From: Saccharibacillus sacchari DSM 19268
Lineage (GTDB): Bacteria > Bacillota > Bacilli > Paenibacillales > Paenibacillaceae
Assembly: GCF_000585395.1 (NCBI RefSeq)
Contig: NZ_KK073875.1
Coordinates: forward strand, 2,964,177 to 3,028,176
Reading direction: 5' to 3'
Length of the DNA stretch: 64,000 nucleotides
Both the position numbers and the translations under genes were made by a program. The notes under the pieces were generated by a model. It saw only the letters and a program-made list of their open reading frames with translations. It made no database searches and was not told the DNA's origin. Positions 24,018-33,720 of this stretch are shown here, one piece after another. Within the stretch, counting starts at the first letter, position 1; the number at the start of each line of letters is the position of its first letter.

Positions 24018-25217
24018 ATGAATGAACGTTCTACTCTTTTCGCGGAAGCGGAATTTTTTATAAAGCAATGCTACGCCGAGCTGAACCTGACGGAAGAAGC
24101 GGCTGAGCTTCGATTGAAGGAGATTGCAGACGAGATTGAACAGAGCGGAACCTACAGTCATACTTACGAAGAGCTGCGGCATGGTGCGCGGATGGCGTGG
24201 CGCAATAGCAACCGCTGCATCGGACGTCTGCCGTGGGATAGTTTGCATGTCGTAGATAAGCGGAATGCGTCTTCCGAGGAAGAGATCGCGGCGGCGCTGT
24301 TGGAGCATCTGGACTATGCCGCGAATCGGGGGCGCATCCGTCCGACGATCACGATTCTGCGACCGGAACAAGGAGAGCTGCCGGGAGCGCGCGTATGGAA
24401 TGAGCAGCTGATCCGTTATGCGGGATATGCGCGGAAGGATGGAAGCCGAATCGGCGATCCGGCTTCGCTGGAGTTCACTGTAATCTGCGAACAGCTGGGC
24501 TGGCAAGGGGACGGGACGGATTTCGACGTGCTGCCGCTGGTCATTCAACTGGACGGAAGGGCGCCAAAATGGTTTGAGGTGCCGCGTGAACATGTGCTGG
24601 AGGTCGACATTCGTCATTCGGAGCTTGCGGGCTTCAACGAGTTGGGGCTGAAATGGTACGCCGTTCCGGCCGTATCCAACATGCGGCTGGAGATCGGCGG
24701 TATTCGGTATAGCGGTGCTCCTTTTAACGGCTGGTACATGGGAACGGAGATTGGAGCGCGGAATCTGGCGGATGAAGGACGTTACAATCTGCTGCCGGTC
24801 GTCGCGGACCTGATGGGGATCGACCGCAGCCGGCGCAGCACCTTGTGGCAGGATCGGGCTTTGGTCGAGCTCAACGTGGCGGTGCTGGAATCGTATCGGG
24901 CGGCAGGGGTTAGCATGGTCGATCATCATACGGCAGCCGCGCAATTCGAAAGTTTTGAAAAACGCGAGCGGGAAGCGGGCCGAGAGGTGACGGGCAACTG
25001 GGCTTGGCTCATTCCGCCGATGGCGCCCGCAACGACGCATGTTTTTCATAAGCGCTACGATAACACCATCGTGAAGCCGAACTTCTTTTACGGGAAAAAG
25101 CCTTATGCGAGCAAGGAGACGGCGGATTCAAAGGATGCTGCGCAAAATGCCCCTGCTTGTCCAATGCATGCAGCATCCAAGCCGATGGTTTGCCCGGTGA
25201 CGGGAGCCGGCTTGTAG
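24018..25217 (+). CDS. nos: Bacterial nitric oxide synthase, oxygenase domain only
   Basis: A 399-residue bacterial NOS oxygenase; converts L-arginine to citrulline and NO using flavodoxin-type reductants from elsewhere, since no reductase domain is fused. The haem-thiolate Cys is in R-N-S-N-R-C-I-G-R near residue 66, and the Arg-binding W-Y-M-G-T-E-I-G near 240 is intact. Start ATG 24018 is favoured over GTG 24009 by spacing from GAGGTG. The C-terminus extends about 30 residues past the usual end and holds C-P-M-H and C-P-V-T-G motifs. Its neighbour dps suggests an oxidative-stress context, though it has its own transcript. Confidence 0.92.
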   Translation: MNERSTLFAEAEFFIKQCYAELNLTEEAAELRLKEIADEIEQSGTYSHTYEELRHGARMAWRNSNRCIGRLPWDSLHVVDKRNASSEEEIAAALLEHLDYAANRGRIRPTITILRPEQGELPGARVWNEQLIRYAGYARKDGSRIGDPASLEFTVICEQLGWQGDGTDFDVLPLVIQLDGRAPKWFEVPREHVLEVDIRHSELAGFNELGLKWYAVPAVSNMRLEIGGIRYSGAPFNGWYMGTEIGARNLADEGRYNLLPVVADLMGIDRSRRSTLWQDRALVELNVAVLESYRAAGVSMVDHHTAAAQFESFEKREREAGREVTGNWAWLIPPMAPATTHVFHKRYDNTIVKPNFFYGKKPYASKETADSKDAAQNAPACPMHAASKPMVCPVTGAGL

Positions 25218-25260
25218 CATGTAAAGTCCGAAGGGGCTTGCTTGAAAACACGGAAATCAA

Positions 25261-25293
25261 AAAGGCTCGGGATTCGTTTCCCGAGCCTTTTTG
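25261..25293. terminator. Terminator between nos and convergent chemoreceptor gene
   Basis: AAAGGCTCGGGA pairs with TCCCGAGCCTTT, with T-run on the plus side and A-rich sequence on the left. Confidence 0.88.
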
Positions 25294-25327
25294 GCATATG
25301 ACGAATGTTTCGAATCGAATAAACGAA

Positions 25328-27034
25328 TTATACGATGAACTTTTCTACGCTGTGTCGGAGATCATGAGACAGATTCGCCAGTTCTTTGGAAGCGGCGGTG
25401 ATCTCTTGCACGCTGGCCAGTTGTTCTTCCGTGGATGCGGATACGCTCTGAGAACCTTCGGCCATTCGAACGGAGATTTGATTGATTTCTTCGAATGCGT
25501 TCACGACATCGGAAGTTTCGCCCGACATTTGGGTTGCGGCTTCCGCGACGTCCTGAATCTGTCCGGTAAATTCGGTAACGGCTTGTTCGATCAGCGCGAA
25601 AGAGCGACCTGCCGTCCCTACTGCTTCGATGCCGGATCGAACTTCTTGAGAGCCTTGGGCAACCATATCGATAATGAATTGCATATCGTTTTGGAGCGTA
25701 CCGATCACATCGGATACCTGCTGCCCGGATAAAGCCGTTTGTTCCGCGAGTTTGCGGACTTCGCCGGCAACGACGGCAAATCCGCGACCTTGCTCGCCGG
25801 CGCGGGCAGCTTCGATCGAAGCGTTCAAAGAGAGCAGATTCGTTTGCTGCGCAATGCTTGTAATGATCGCTATGATATCACCGATTTCTTTGGAGCGTTC
25901 GCCCATTTGACCGACGCGTCCCGCTAATCCGGTCACATTGCGTTCGACCGCGGACATTTGCCGCACGGCGACGCGTACCGCTTCGCTTCCTTCGGAAGCT
26001 ACGCCCGAAGCATGGGTTGCCGAATGGACCACAATGGAAGAATTTTGCGAGATTCGTTGTGCTTCATTGTCGATATGACGGACCAGCGCGACGCCGGAAG
26101 AAACTTGCCGCGCTTGTACTTCGCTGCCCGAAGCCAATTCTTCCGTGATTCCTGCTACATGTTCGGTGGCTTGTCCGGTCTGGTCCGCGCTGGTCGACAG
26201 TTGGTCCGAAGAGAGAGCAACCTGTTTGGAATGGGAGCCGACTTCATGAATCAGGCTGCGCAAATTTTCGCCCATATAATTAAACGAAGCTGCCAGCTCC
26301 CCGATCTCATCCCGATTTTTGACGTTTACATGCGTATCCCGCAGATCGCCTTTCGCGATCTTGATCGCTGCCGTTTGCAGGTTGAGCAGCGGCGAGGAGA
26401 TGATTCGGCTGATATAGAGCGAGATGAATATGCCGATCGCTACGGTAATAAGGCTAATGATCATCACGGTATTTTTGGCATGGCTCGCAGTCTCGAACGT
26501 ATTTTGCGCTTCCGTAACGAGAAAGTCTTGTTTGGTCTGAGCAAATTCGAGGGCAATACTGCTAAATTTATTCAACACGACGGCTTGGTTGTCCAAGGTT
26601 TGCAGATACGCTTCGGTATCGCCTTGTTTTTTGAACTCGATCATTTGCGTGGCGGCGCTTCGGAAATAGCTTTGTAACAAATCCAGGCCCGCGACGATTT
26701 GTTGTTCGTCCCGATCAGGGATCAACGGTTCCAATTCTTGCAAAGTTTGTCGGAAGTCGGCTCTGGCCGTCTCATAAGCGTTCAGGCTTTCCTCATTCCC
26801 GGTCAACAGGTATTCCGACAATTGGCTATGCTGGCGCTCCACGGACAACGCCAGATTTTTGATGGATTGAACGGAAGCCGAATCTTCGTTGATCAACTGG
26901 GTGTAGGAAGTGCTTGAGGATACCATATACCAATAACTCAAGCCGGCGATGGCTACCATCAATGCAAGTACCAGGCCGAACCCGGTATAGAGCTTCATTT
27001 TGATAGAGAATCGAAAGTCTTTTTTCTTTTTCAT
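25328..27034 (-). CDS. Methyl-accepting chemotaxis protein
   Basis: A 568-residue chemoreceptor: a transmembrane helix at about 15-38, an extracellular helical sensor (about 40-190; four-helix-bundle like), a second transmembrane helix (about 190-210), HAMP (about 210-265) and a cytoplasmic coiled-coil signalling domain. The conserved tip [10 protein letters not shown] and [18 protein letters not shown] region is intact. The ATG overlaps the stop of the solute-binding lipoprotein gene by 4 bases, so receptor and binding protein are coupled, suggesting chemotaxis toward the bound ligand. Confidence 0.93.
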   Translation of the reverse strand: MKKKKDFRFSIKMKLYTGFGLVLALMVAIAGLSYWYMVSSSTSYTQLINEDSASVQSIKNLALSVERQHSQLSEYLLTGNEESLNAYETARADFRQTLQELEPLIPDRDEQQIVAGLDLLQSYFRSAATQMIEFKKQGDTEAYLQTLDNQAVVLNKFSSIALEFAQTKQDFLVTEAQNTFETASHAKNTVMIISLITVAIGIFISLYISRIISSPLLNLQTAAIKIAKGDLRDTHVNVKNRDEIGELAASFNYMGENLRSLIHEVGSHSKQVALSSDQLSTSADQTGQATEHVAGITEELASGSEVQARQVSSGVALVRHIDNEAQRISQNSSIVVHSATHASGVASEGSEAVRVAVRQMSAVERNVTGLAGRVGQMGERSKEIGDIIAIITSIAQQTNLLSLNASIEAARAGEQGRGFAVVAGEVRKLAEQTALSGQQVSDVIGTLQNDMQFIIDMVAQGSQEVRSGIEAVGTAGRSFALIEQAVTEFTGQIQDVAEAATQMSGETSDVVNAFEEINQISVRMAEGSQSVSASTEEQLASVQEITAASKELANLSHDLRHSVEKFIV

Positions 27035-28341
27035 CCTTTTGATCCTCCTGCGGTGTTCGTCATGACCTCTTCGGCGCGTTCGCGGTAACCGGCAGCGCCT
27101 TGCTCAGGCGTAAGCGTTCCCGATAATACCTGTTCGAGCATAAGCTGATAAAGTCCGCTTACGACAACATGGGTGCTCGGGTTCGGAGGGTCGAGCGGCT
27201 CGGCGGTTTGCTTAATATTCTCCATAAACTGTACTTGCTCATTAACTAAAGAATCGTTGGAAGCCAAGCGATCCGCAACCATGGAAGACACCGGAACGCC
27301 GCGCTCGGCATTCAAAATGTCATTGGCCTCTTCGTCGTTAATAAAGAAATCAAGAAATTCGGCCGCAGCCTGCTTGTGTTCGGAATAAGAAGATATAGCC
27401 AAAAACATGGAAGGTTTCACCCAATGTCCGTCTTTATCGCCTACGGTAGGATAACGAATGAGGCTAACCGGGAACTAGGCAAGTTTGCTGATCCCGACGA
27501 TATTATTGCTGGAAAAAGAAATGAATGCGGATTTTCGAGCTACGATCGGATGATTTTCATCGATACGCGTACTGGTTTTGGGAAGAACCAATCCTTCGTC
27601 CAGCCACTTTTTGTTCAGCGCAAAATAGTCTGCCAAAATCCGGTCGTCCGTGTAACCGAGCGTGCTGCCGTCGTCGCTGTACATCTGTGCGCCTTGCGAA
27701 CGCAGATAATAGTTCACGTCAATCATGTTGGCGAGCGGAGCAAAATCCGGCTCGGGGTGTTGGGCTTTGACTGCTCGCAAGATTTCTTCAAATTGCTCTA
27801 GGGTGTAGTTGGAAGTGGGGGGTTGAATATTTGCGGCTTCTAGCATTTGAGGATTGTACAAAAGAGCTTGGTTGTTTTGGGAAATAGGGAAAGCGTAGAG
27901 GTTTTCGCTTTTGGTTCCGGGAGTCAGCGCAGAGGGGGCGATAGCGGAAACGTCGATGATTTTTTGATCGATAAAAGAGTTGAGCGGTTCAACCAAGTTG
28001 CGATCCGAGAAGTTGAAAATAAAAGCGTAATCGGCTTGAATAATGTCTGCTGCTTGCTGCTCTGCATTTTCGATGGCCCATTGCGTTTCGACTGCCGAAG
28101 TATCGGCTACGGGAATGGCTTCGATCTGCACGTCGGGATGTTTGGCTTCGTATAAGTCGATCACTTTCTGCGTACTTTCTTTGCGTTGATCGGAACCCCA
28201 CCACATAAATCGCAGCGTAACCGTGCCTGAGCTCTCTATGCCTTCTTGGGATGGAGTGGAGGAGACCGTACTGCAACCCAATAAACCCAAGGTTAGTACA
28301 AGCGTGGATAGGTATAGCGTCCACCTGGATTTTCTTATCAT
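27031..28341 (-). pseudogene. Extracellular solute-binding lipoprotein with in-frame amber codon
   Basis: A family 1-type sugar-binding lipoprotein of 436 codons. The signal peptide ends in the lipobox L-G-C near residue 23. The frame is open from 28341 to 27478, meets TAG at 27475-27477 (after S-K-L-A), and stays open in the same frame to 27031, with conserved-looking R-Y-P-T-V-G-D and W-V-K-P-S-M-F-L-A-I-S-S immediately beyond. Thus one nonsense substitution, not a frameshift, splits the gene. A GTG at 27420 could restart translation of the C-terminal part but lacks a strong site. The overlap with the chemoreceptor start is retained, so read-through or a sequencing error should be considered. 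Confidence 0.82.
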
Positions 28342-28457
28342 GGTACAATCAACCTTCTTTCTTCGTCGCTCTCAAGACATGATCATCTAAAAGCTATATA
28401 GAAAGTATATCGGTAGCAAGTAAGCAAAAAATAATATTTCAACCCGGACGACAGATG

Positions 28458-28502
28458 AAAAAAGCCCGTCTTCGCCTATATTCAGGCTGAAGCGGGCTTT
28501 TC
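28458..28502 (-). terminator. Terminator after SDR gene
   Basis: AAAAGCCCGCTTCAGCCT pairs with AGGCGAAGACGGGCTTTT on the minus strand and ends in T residues. Confidence 0.88.
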
Positions 28503-28510
28503 GTTAAGAC

Positions 28511-29239
28511 TTACTGCGGATTCGTCGTCCAAATGCCAGCCGATTTTACGAAGACGCGCGCAGGCAACTTCAGGGTAGCCAGCGCGAGGTCGGCTACGTC
28601 TTCCGGCTGCATCATGCGGTCTTCGTCGCCGATCGGCAGATTGTTGTTCGTGGCAAGTTCCGTGTTCACCGTGCTCGGATTCAGCGTGACGACGCGGATG
28701 TTCGACTTGCGAACCTCCTGCATCAATGCTTCGCTCATGCTGATCAGCGCTGCTTTCGATGCGCAATAAGCAGAACCGGTGGCAAAGCCGCGTTCGCCTG
28801 CCGTCGAAGCGACGTTCAGGATGTTGCCGCTGTTTTGCTCGATCATGAACGGCAGTGCGGCGCGAGTCGTATAGTAAGCGCCCATCAGGTTGACGCGGAT
28901 GATGCGTTCCCACTCCTCGGGGTCCATGTCGACCAATTTGCCGAACGAAGCGATGCCCGCGTTGTTGATCAGAATGTCGATCGCGCCAAGCTGTTCGTGC
29001 AAGGCTTGGACGGCCGCTTCGATCTCCGTGCGAACGGACACGTCGGCAACTTGTACGAAGACGTTTACGCCGTATTTTTCCTTAAGCTCACTGCTTAGCG
29101 ATTCCAGATCGGAAGCGGTACGCGCGATCAGGCCCAAATGCACGCCTTCGGCTGCCAGTGCTTCCGCAACGGCGCGCCCGATTCCTTTACCTGCTCCCGT
29201 AATGACGGCCGTCTGGTTTTTCAATTCAAGCATAGTCAC
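28511..29239 (-). CDS. Short-chain dehydrogenase/reductase (FabG-like 3-oxoacyl reductase)
   Basis: A 242-residue classical SDR. The Rossmann motif T-G-A-G-K-G-I-G begins near residue 14, N-N-A-G near 91, and the catalytic Ser plus Y-C-A-S-K near 158-162 are present. Like FabG and YvaG-type reductases it should reduce 3-oxoacyl or similar carbonyls with NAD(P)H. The start is GTG 29239, nine bases after AAGGAGG; an ATG two codons on is less well spaced. Monocistronic. Confidence 0.88.
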   Translation of the reverse strand: MTMLELKNQTAVITGAGKGIGRAVAEALAAEGVHLGLIARTASDLESLSSELKEKYGVNVFVQVADVSVRTEIEAAVQALHEQLGAIDILINNAGIASFGKLVDMDPEEWERIIRVNLMGAYYTTRAALPFMIEQNSGNILNVASTAGERGFATGSAYCASKAALISMSEALMQEVRKSNIRVVTLNPSTVNTELATNNNLPIGDEDRMMQPEDVADLALATLKLPARVFVKSAGIWTTNPQ

Positions 29240-29507
29240 TATTCATATCCTCCTTGAAGTAAAAAAATCCCTCCCTGAAAGTGTAACGGACACGCCCGGA
29301 TTTTCCAAGCGAACATCGCACAGGGAGAGGAATAAAAGCTTTTTTTGCTTCCGCACTTGGTAAGTTGTTTCAAAAAGTCAGTAAGCGGGTAAAATAATAT
29401 TTTGTTTCCATTTCGTTTGCAATAGCGTTATACTATTCTCCGGCTTCCCTTTAAAAAGAGCGGCGATCTGCCGATATTTATTGTAAAAAAGGAACGGGAG
29501 AAATGGC

Positions 29508-29978
29508 ATGAACAGAATTCTTATCGAAGATACCGTAACCGACGTCCTGACCCGTTCGAATAGCGAGATCGAAGTGGTACTGGAAAATCTGTTTCCCGGA
29601 AAACGATTGATCGGAGGCAAGTATAATCTCGACGATCATCGCATCACCCTTTACCTCGACGCGCTTGAAGAGCAATGCCTGATCCTGTTCGGTTCGCTCG
29701 AGCCGTTCGAGGAATACGTACGTGTCGTATTAGCTCATGAACTCGGTCACGCCAATGATCCGGAACTGGAATACTTGTCGGACCGTCTCGTCAACATCCG
29801 GGGCAGCTTGCCTCGCACGCGGATCACGCTCCGTCTGGAAGAGAATGCCTGGAGGTACGCGAACAGGTTGCTTCGCATGGAGAATCCTGCCGTCTTCGAT
29901 ACGATCATGGGACAATCGTTGAGCAGTTATTACGAACTGCTGCCCGAGTACGCCGAGTCTGCGGCTACGACGGCGTAG
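29508..29978 (+). CDS. Small HExxH protein, putative zinc metallopeptidase
   Basis: A 156-residue soluble protein of unknown specific function. The motif L-A-H-E-L-G-H-A near residue 76 matches the HExxH zinc site of IrrE/ImmA and other minigluzincins, with D-x-E-L-E-Y downstream as a possible third ligand region. No HTH or signal peptide is visible, and no XRE partner lies beside it, so an ImmA role is not supported. An RBS-like GGAACGGGAG precedes the ATG. Terminator follows. Confidence 0.72.
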   Translation: MNRILIEDTVTDVLTRSNSEIEVVLENLFPGKRLIGGKYNLDDHRITLYLDALEEQCLILFGSLEPFEEYVRVVLAHELGHANDPELEYLSDRLVNIRGSLPRTRITLRLEENAWRYANRLLRMENPAVFDTIMGQSLSSYYELLPEYAESAATTA

Positions 29979-30003
29979 CGGCTATCCCAGGCTTTATAGT
30001 CGT

Positions 30004-30056
30004 GCTCCCCGTAAAGATTGTCCATCATTCGGATATCTTTACGGGGAGCTTTTTTG
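30004..30056. terminator. Bidirectional terminator between HExxH gene and GH2 gene
   Basis: GCTCCCCGTAAAGAT pairs with ATCTTTACGGGGAGC; T-run on the plus side, and the minus-strand GH2 gene converges on it. Confidence 0.88.
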
Positions 30057-30067
30057 TGTCTGATTCG

Positions 30068-33000
30068 TTATTCGATTTCGGCTTCTCCGGCTTTTCCGAA
30101 TCGGAAAGCTTCGAAGTGGAAGCGAGAACCCGGCAGGAAAATGAACGTGACGCGGTAATGGCCGGATATCGTCTCCAGCGGCAACGTGCGTTCTTCATAC
30201 CCGTTTGATTCGGGGAATTCAACAAGGCGTCGGAATTCTCCTTCTTCATCTTCAAAGCGGATTTGAATGGTGTTGAGCTTGATCGGCGAAGCGCCTCGAA
30301 TCGTCAAGCCGTTCGTGCCGTCCTGACCGAAATCCATATCGCCGAACTCCAGCGATACGTTATTGCCGATCTCTTCGATCGCTCGATCCGTCCGGTTGAA
30401 AGCATCGCCATAGATGCGGTCGCAATCCAGAGCGCGATTCCATTCGAAAGCCCGGCTCTGCGGAGCGAAGGAGAAGCCTTTGATGTGCACCTTCTGGCGC
30501 AGCACGAAGCAGAGCGTCTCGATACGGCGTAGTTTACGGGAAAGCGTATAGGTCTCGGCTTGATACGTATTCCAGATCGACGGCTTTTGGTAAATGACGT
30601 CCGCAAGCAGTTCCGATCCGGCTTCATTCGGAACACCTGCCCAAATCTCGATCGGATAGGCTTCGTCGGACAGGGCGAAGATCGGAACCGTAATCGTATC
30701 CGCGCCGTAAGGTCCGAAGTCGAGCCGGGTGAATCCCACATGCGTCTCGCCGTCACGCGATGTCGCGATGCCCCGTTCGTTCCCCGTACCGACTTCGCCC
30801 AGCGCATAATCGTATACGCCCGCAGACACGAATCCGTACGGATCATGATAGGCCGTGCCGAGTCCCTCAGCTTCGAACTCCAGCTGCGAGATCAAACGTA
30901 CGTCTGCCGTTCCGCTGCGACTTGCGCAGCGTAATCGGAAGGCACCGTCGCCCAGCGCCGTGACGGTAGCTTCAAGGCCATCCGCTTCGACGACAGCCAA
31001 GTGGGAGAGGATGCCCGAATCGTCGGTAACCGCCCATTCCACGTCCTGGTGTGCGGTGCCTGGCGGATACAACTCGGCTCTTACGCGAACAGAGGGCTGC
31101 TCGGCATTCAACGTGCGCCCCGATTCGCTCACAATGCTGATCTTGCGTACAGGCAGTCCTTGCTCCTCGGTATGTTCAGACAAGCCCGTTCCGCAATCCA
31201 ACACAACGGACAAGCCATGCGTAGCCTCCGCATCCACGGCTTCCGTAGGCAGTTCGAAGCTTGCATCCGCAAGTCCGGGGGACGATACCCGAATCGTGAT
31301 CGTACCTGCTTCGAGCGTAGACCCGATGATCGCAAGCGCTTTGCCGGAAAAGAGTTGGCGGGAACTCCCTTGATACGCGTCGTAATCGGTACTGTCGCCG
31401 TTATCCATCCCGAGCAGGCGTCCCGCGCCGCTCACTTCGATCTTTACTCGATTGGTTGCATTTTCAACCGGGCGCCCTTCGGCATCCTCCGTTCCGATCT
31501 CCAGAAACACGACATCTCGTCCGTCTGCGCGCAGACTCTGCCGATCGGCATGTAAAAGGATCTTATGCGCATCGCCGAAAGGTTCACGGACATCTTCCGC
31601 AATGACCTCGCCGTCTTCATCGTAAGCCAGCGCCGTCAACCGTCCGGCTTTGAAAGGAATTTTCCAATGGGCGACAGGCTGCGTGCCGGATGCCCAATTC
31701 GTTTCATGGAAGCCGATCGTCTCATCGTCCAATCGCAGCTCGATCCGCGGGGCATTGGAGCACGCCCGGACGTCTATCATCTGCCCCTCGTTAAAGTCCC
31801 AATAAGGGAAGATATGCACCATCGGCGCTTTCCGGTAATCCGTCCAAGCGGCTTGATAGATGTAGTAGGAGTCTTTCGGAAAACCTGCCGTATCGATCTG
31901 TCCGAAGTATGAATTTTTGGTATGATACGGCGTCGGTTCGCCAATGTAGTCGAAGCCCGTCCAAATAAATTGTCCCAGGGAATACGGCGCGTCGCGTTCG
32001 GCCAGAATGCAGGCTTCCGCCGATTTGGCTCCCCAACTGGTCGGGCTGTTGCCGAGGGCGGAGCACTGCCGATCGTCATCGGTCAGAATGGGCCGTTCGA
32101 ACGGGAAATGATAAATGCCCCGACTTTGCACGACCGAAGCCGTCTCGCTGCCGTAGATGATCCAATCGGGATGCGCGGCATGGTGATCTTCGTAGTATTT
32201 GTCCGCATAGTTATAACCCGCGATCTTGACGATGTCGGCGCACTTCTGCGCGTTCTCCCAGGGCATATAATTCGATCCGATCGTTACGGGAGCGTTGCCG
32301 CGCGGATCGAATTCCCGAACCAGCTCCCGCAGCATGCGCGTGACTTCCTGACCCCGGTCATCCGCGTGCGTATCGTAAATTTCGTTGCCGATACTCCAGA
32401 GGATCAGACTCGGATGGTTGCGGTCCCGGCGAACCCAACTGCGAACATCGCGGCTCGACCATTCCCGGAAAAAGCGCGCGTAGTCGTAGGTCGTTTTGGG
32501 CCGCTCCCACATGTCGAACGATTCCGAGACGACAAGAAAGCCCATCTCGTCGGCCAGATCCATCACGCCCGGCGCAGGCATATTGTGCGCCGTGCGAATC
32601 GCATTGACTCCCATCTCCTTCAGCTGCACAAAACGCCGACGCTGCGCCGCGATATTGAACGCCGCGCCCAGCGCGCCCAAGTCATGGTGTTCGCAAACCC
32701 CGTTCAGCTTCATCCGTTGTCCGTTCAAACTAAAGCCGTTCTGCGCGTCCAGCGCGATTTCCCGGAACCCGATGTTTTGCACGACGCGTTCAAGAATCTG
32801 TCCGGTTTCCGGGGAGCGAATGCTGGTTTCCAGTCGGTAAAGGTTTGGCTCATCGGGACTCCACGGCTGTGGCGAAGGCACGTCGAGCAAGGCTTCGTTG
32901 CAGGTCCGCCGAGGAGTCAGATTAACGCTTTCCAACGCTTGGCGCTTGTAATTGTTATTTTGCTCCACCTTGCCGAATCCTTGCTTCGCTTGAGCCGCAT

Positions 33001-33652
33001 TGTCCGGGACAGGAGTATCTTCATGCGCCGCCGGCGTGAGTTCCGCAGAGGGAGCCACATGAATGGAACGTTCCGCGACAAGCGACTCTCCTTCATAGAG
33101 CGCATGGGAGAGTTCAAGCGCTTCGACCGTTTCTACTTCCGTCTCGATCGCGATGCGCCAGCTATCCCCGTGACGGCTGGTCGAGACATAGACGCCGTCG
33201 GTATCGATATAGGAATCGCCGCGCGTTTTGAGCCGGACGTTCCGATAAATGCCCGCGCCCGAGTACCAGCGACTGTTGGGGCCCTGATGAACCACTTTGA
33301 CCACGATCTCGTTATCGCCTTCTTTTAGCGCGGGAAAAATATCGAATTCGAACGTAGAGTACCCGTATTTCCATTCGCCGATCTGTTGTTCGTTGACGTA
33401 GAGGGTCGAATCCATATAGACGCCTTCGAATTGCAGCATAAGCTTGCGCACGCCTTCGGCTTCCCAATTCGCATCTGCCGTTAATATGCGTTTATACCAG
33501 CCGATCCCGTCCTCATACAGGTTTTTCGTGTCGGCGATCAGCCAATCATGCGGAATCTCTACCGGGGCAAAAGTAAGCGTCTGCCAGTGCTGCGTGTCCA
33601 GCGTGCTTTTTGCGAAAGTCCAACCGTCGTTGAACAGGAGCGTTCGGTTCAT
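30068..33652 (-). CDS. Glycoside hydrolase family 2 enzyme (beta-galactosidase/glucuronidase-like), multidomain
   Basis: A 1194-residue intracellular-type enzyme without a signal peptide. Sugar-binding, immunoglobulin-like and TIM-barrel GH2 domains occupy about 1-620. The acid/base Glu is in I-G-N-E-I near residue 423 and the nucleophile in Y-G-S-E-T near 501. The C-terminal half has two to three further beta-sandwich regions (DUF4982-like about 630-720, an Ig-like region about 870-940, CBM6-like modules beyond). An AAGGAGG site precedes the ATG. Neighbouring aguA and uxu genes suggest it acts on xylan- or glucuronide-derived oligosaccharides; beta-galactosidase annotation would be generic. 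Confidence 0.88.
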   Translation of the reverse strand: MNRTLLFNDGWTFAKSTLDTQHWQTLTFAPVEIPHDWLIADTKNLYEDGIGWYKRILTADANWEAEGVRKLMLQFEGVYMDSTLYVNEQQIGEWKYGYSTFEFDIFPALKEGDNEIVVKVVHQGPNSRWYSGAGIYRNVRLKTRGDSYIDTDGVYVSTSRHGDSWRIAIETEVETVEALELSHALYEGESLVAERSIHVAPSAELTPAAHEDTPVPDNAAQAKQGFGKVEQNNNYKRQALESVNLTPRRTCNEALLDVPSPQPWSPDEPNLYRLETSIRSPETGQILERVVQNIGFREIALDAQNGFSLNGQRMKLNGVCEHHDLGALGAAFNIAAQRRRFVQLKEMGVNAIRTAHNMPAPGVMDLADEMGFLVVSESFDMWERPKTTYDYARFFREWSSRDVRSWVRRDRNHPSLILWSIGNEIYDTHADDRGQEVTRMLRELVREFDPRGNAPVTIGSNYMPWENAQKCADIVKIAGYNYADKYYEDHHAAHPDWIIYGSETASVVQSRGIYHFPFERPILTDDDRQCSALGNSPTSWGAKSAEACILAERDAPYSLGQFIWTGFDYIGEPTPYHTKNSYFGQIDTAGFPKDSYYIYQAAWTDYRKAPMVHIFPYWDFNEGQMIDVRACSNAPRIELRLDDETIGFHETNWASGTQPVAHWKIPFKAGRLTALAYDEDGEVIAEDVREPFGDAHKILLHADRQSLRADGRDVVFLEIGTEDAEGRPVENATNRVKIEVSGAGRLLGMDNGDSTDYDAYQGSSRQLFSGKALAIIGSTLEAGTITIRVSSPGLADASFELPTEAVDAEATHGLSVVLDCGTGLSEHTEEQGLPVRKISIVSESGRTLNAEQPSVRVRAELYPPGTAHQDVEWAVTDDSGILSHLAVVEADGLEATVTALGDGAFRLRCASRSGTADVRLISQLEFEAEGLGTAYHDPYGFVSAGVYDYALGEVGTGNERGIATSRDGETHVGFTRLDFGPYGADTITVPIFALSDEAYPIEIWAGVPNEAGSELLADVIYQKPSIWNTYQAETYTLSRKLRRIETLCFVLRQKVHIKGFSFAPQSRAFEWNRALDCDRIYGDAFNRTDRAIEEIGNNVSLEFGDMDFGQDGTNGLTIRGASPIKLNTIQIRFEDEEGEFRRLVEFPESNGYEERTLPLETISGHYRVTFIFLPGSRFHFEAFRFGKAGEAEIE

Positions 33653-33720
33653 GATTCGTTTCCTCCTTGTCTATGTCTGCGCACAGTAGGGTTTGTATCT
33701 CTTCACAAAATGGCGTTAAG

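Noticed and set aside
27031..27420. Separate 129-residue gene for the C-terminal part of the solute-binding protein
   Set aside because: It continues the upstream frame in phase after one TAG and starts at an internal GTG without a good ribosome site; treated as one interrupted gene.
29508..29978. ImmA-type anti-repressor of a mobile element
   Set aside because: HExxH is present, but there is no XRE partner, integrase or other mobile-element gene next to it.
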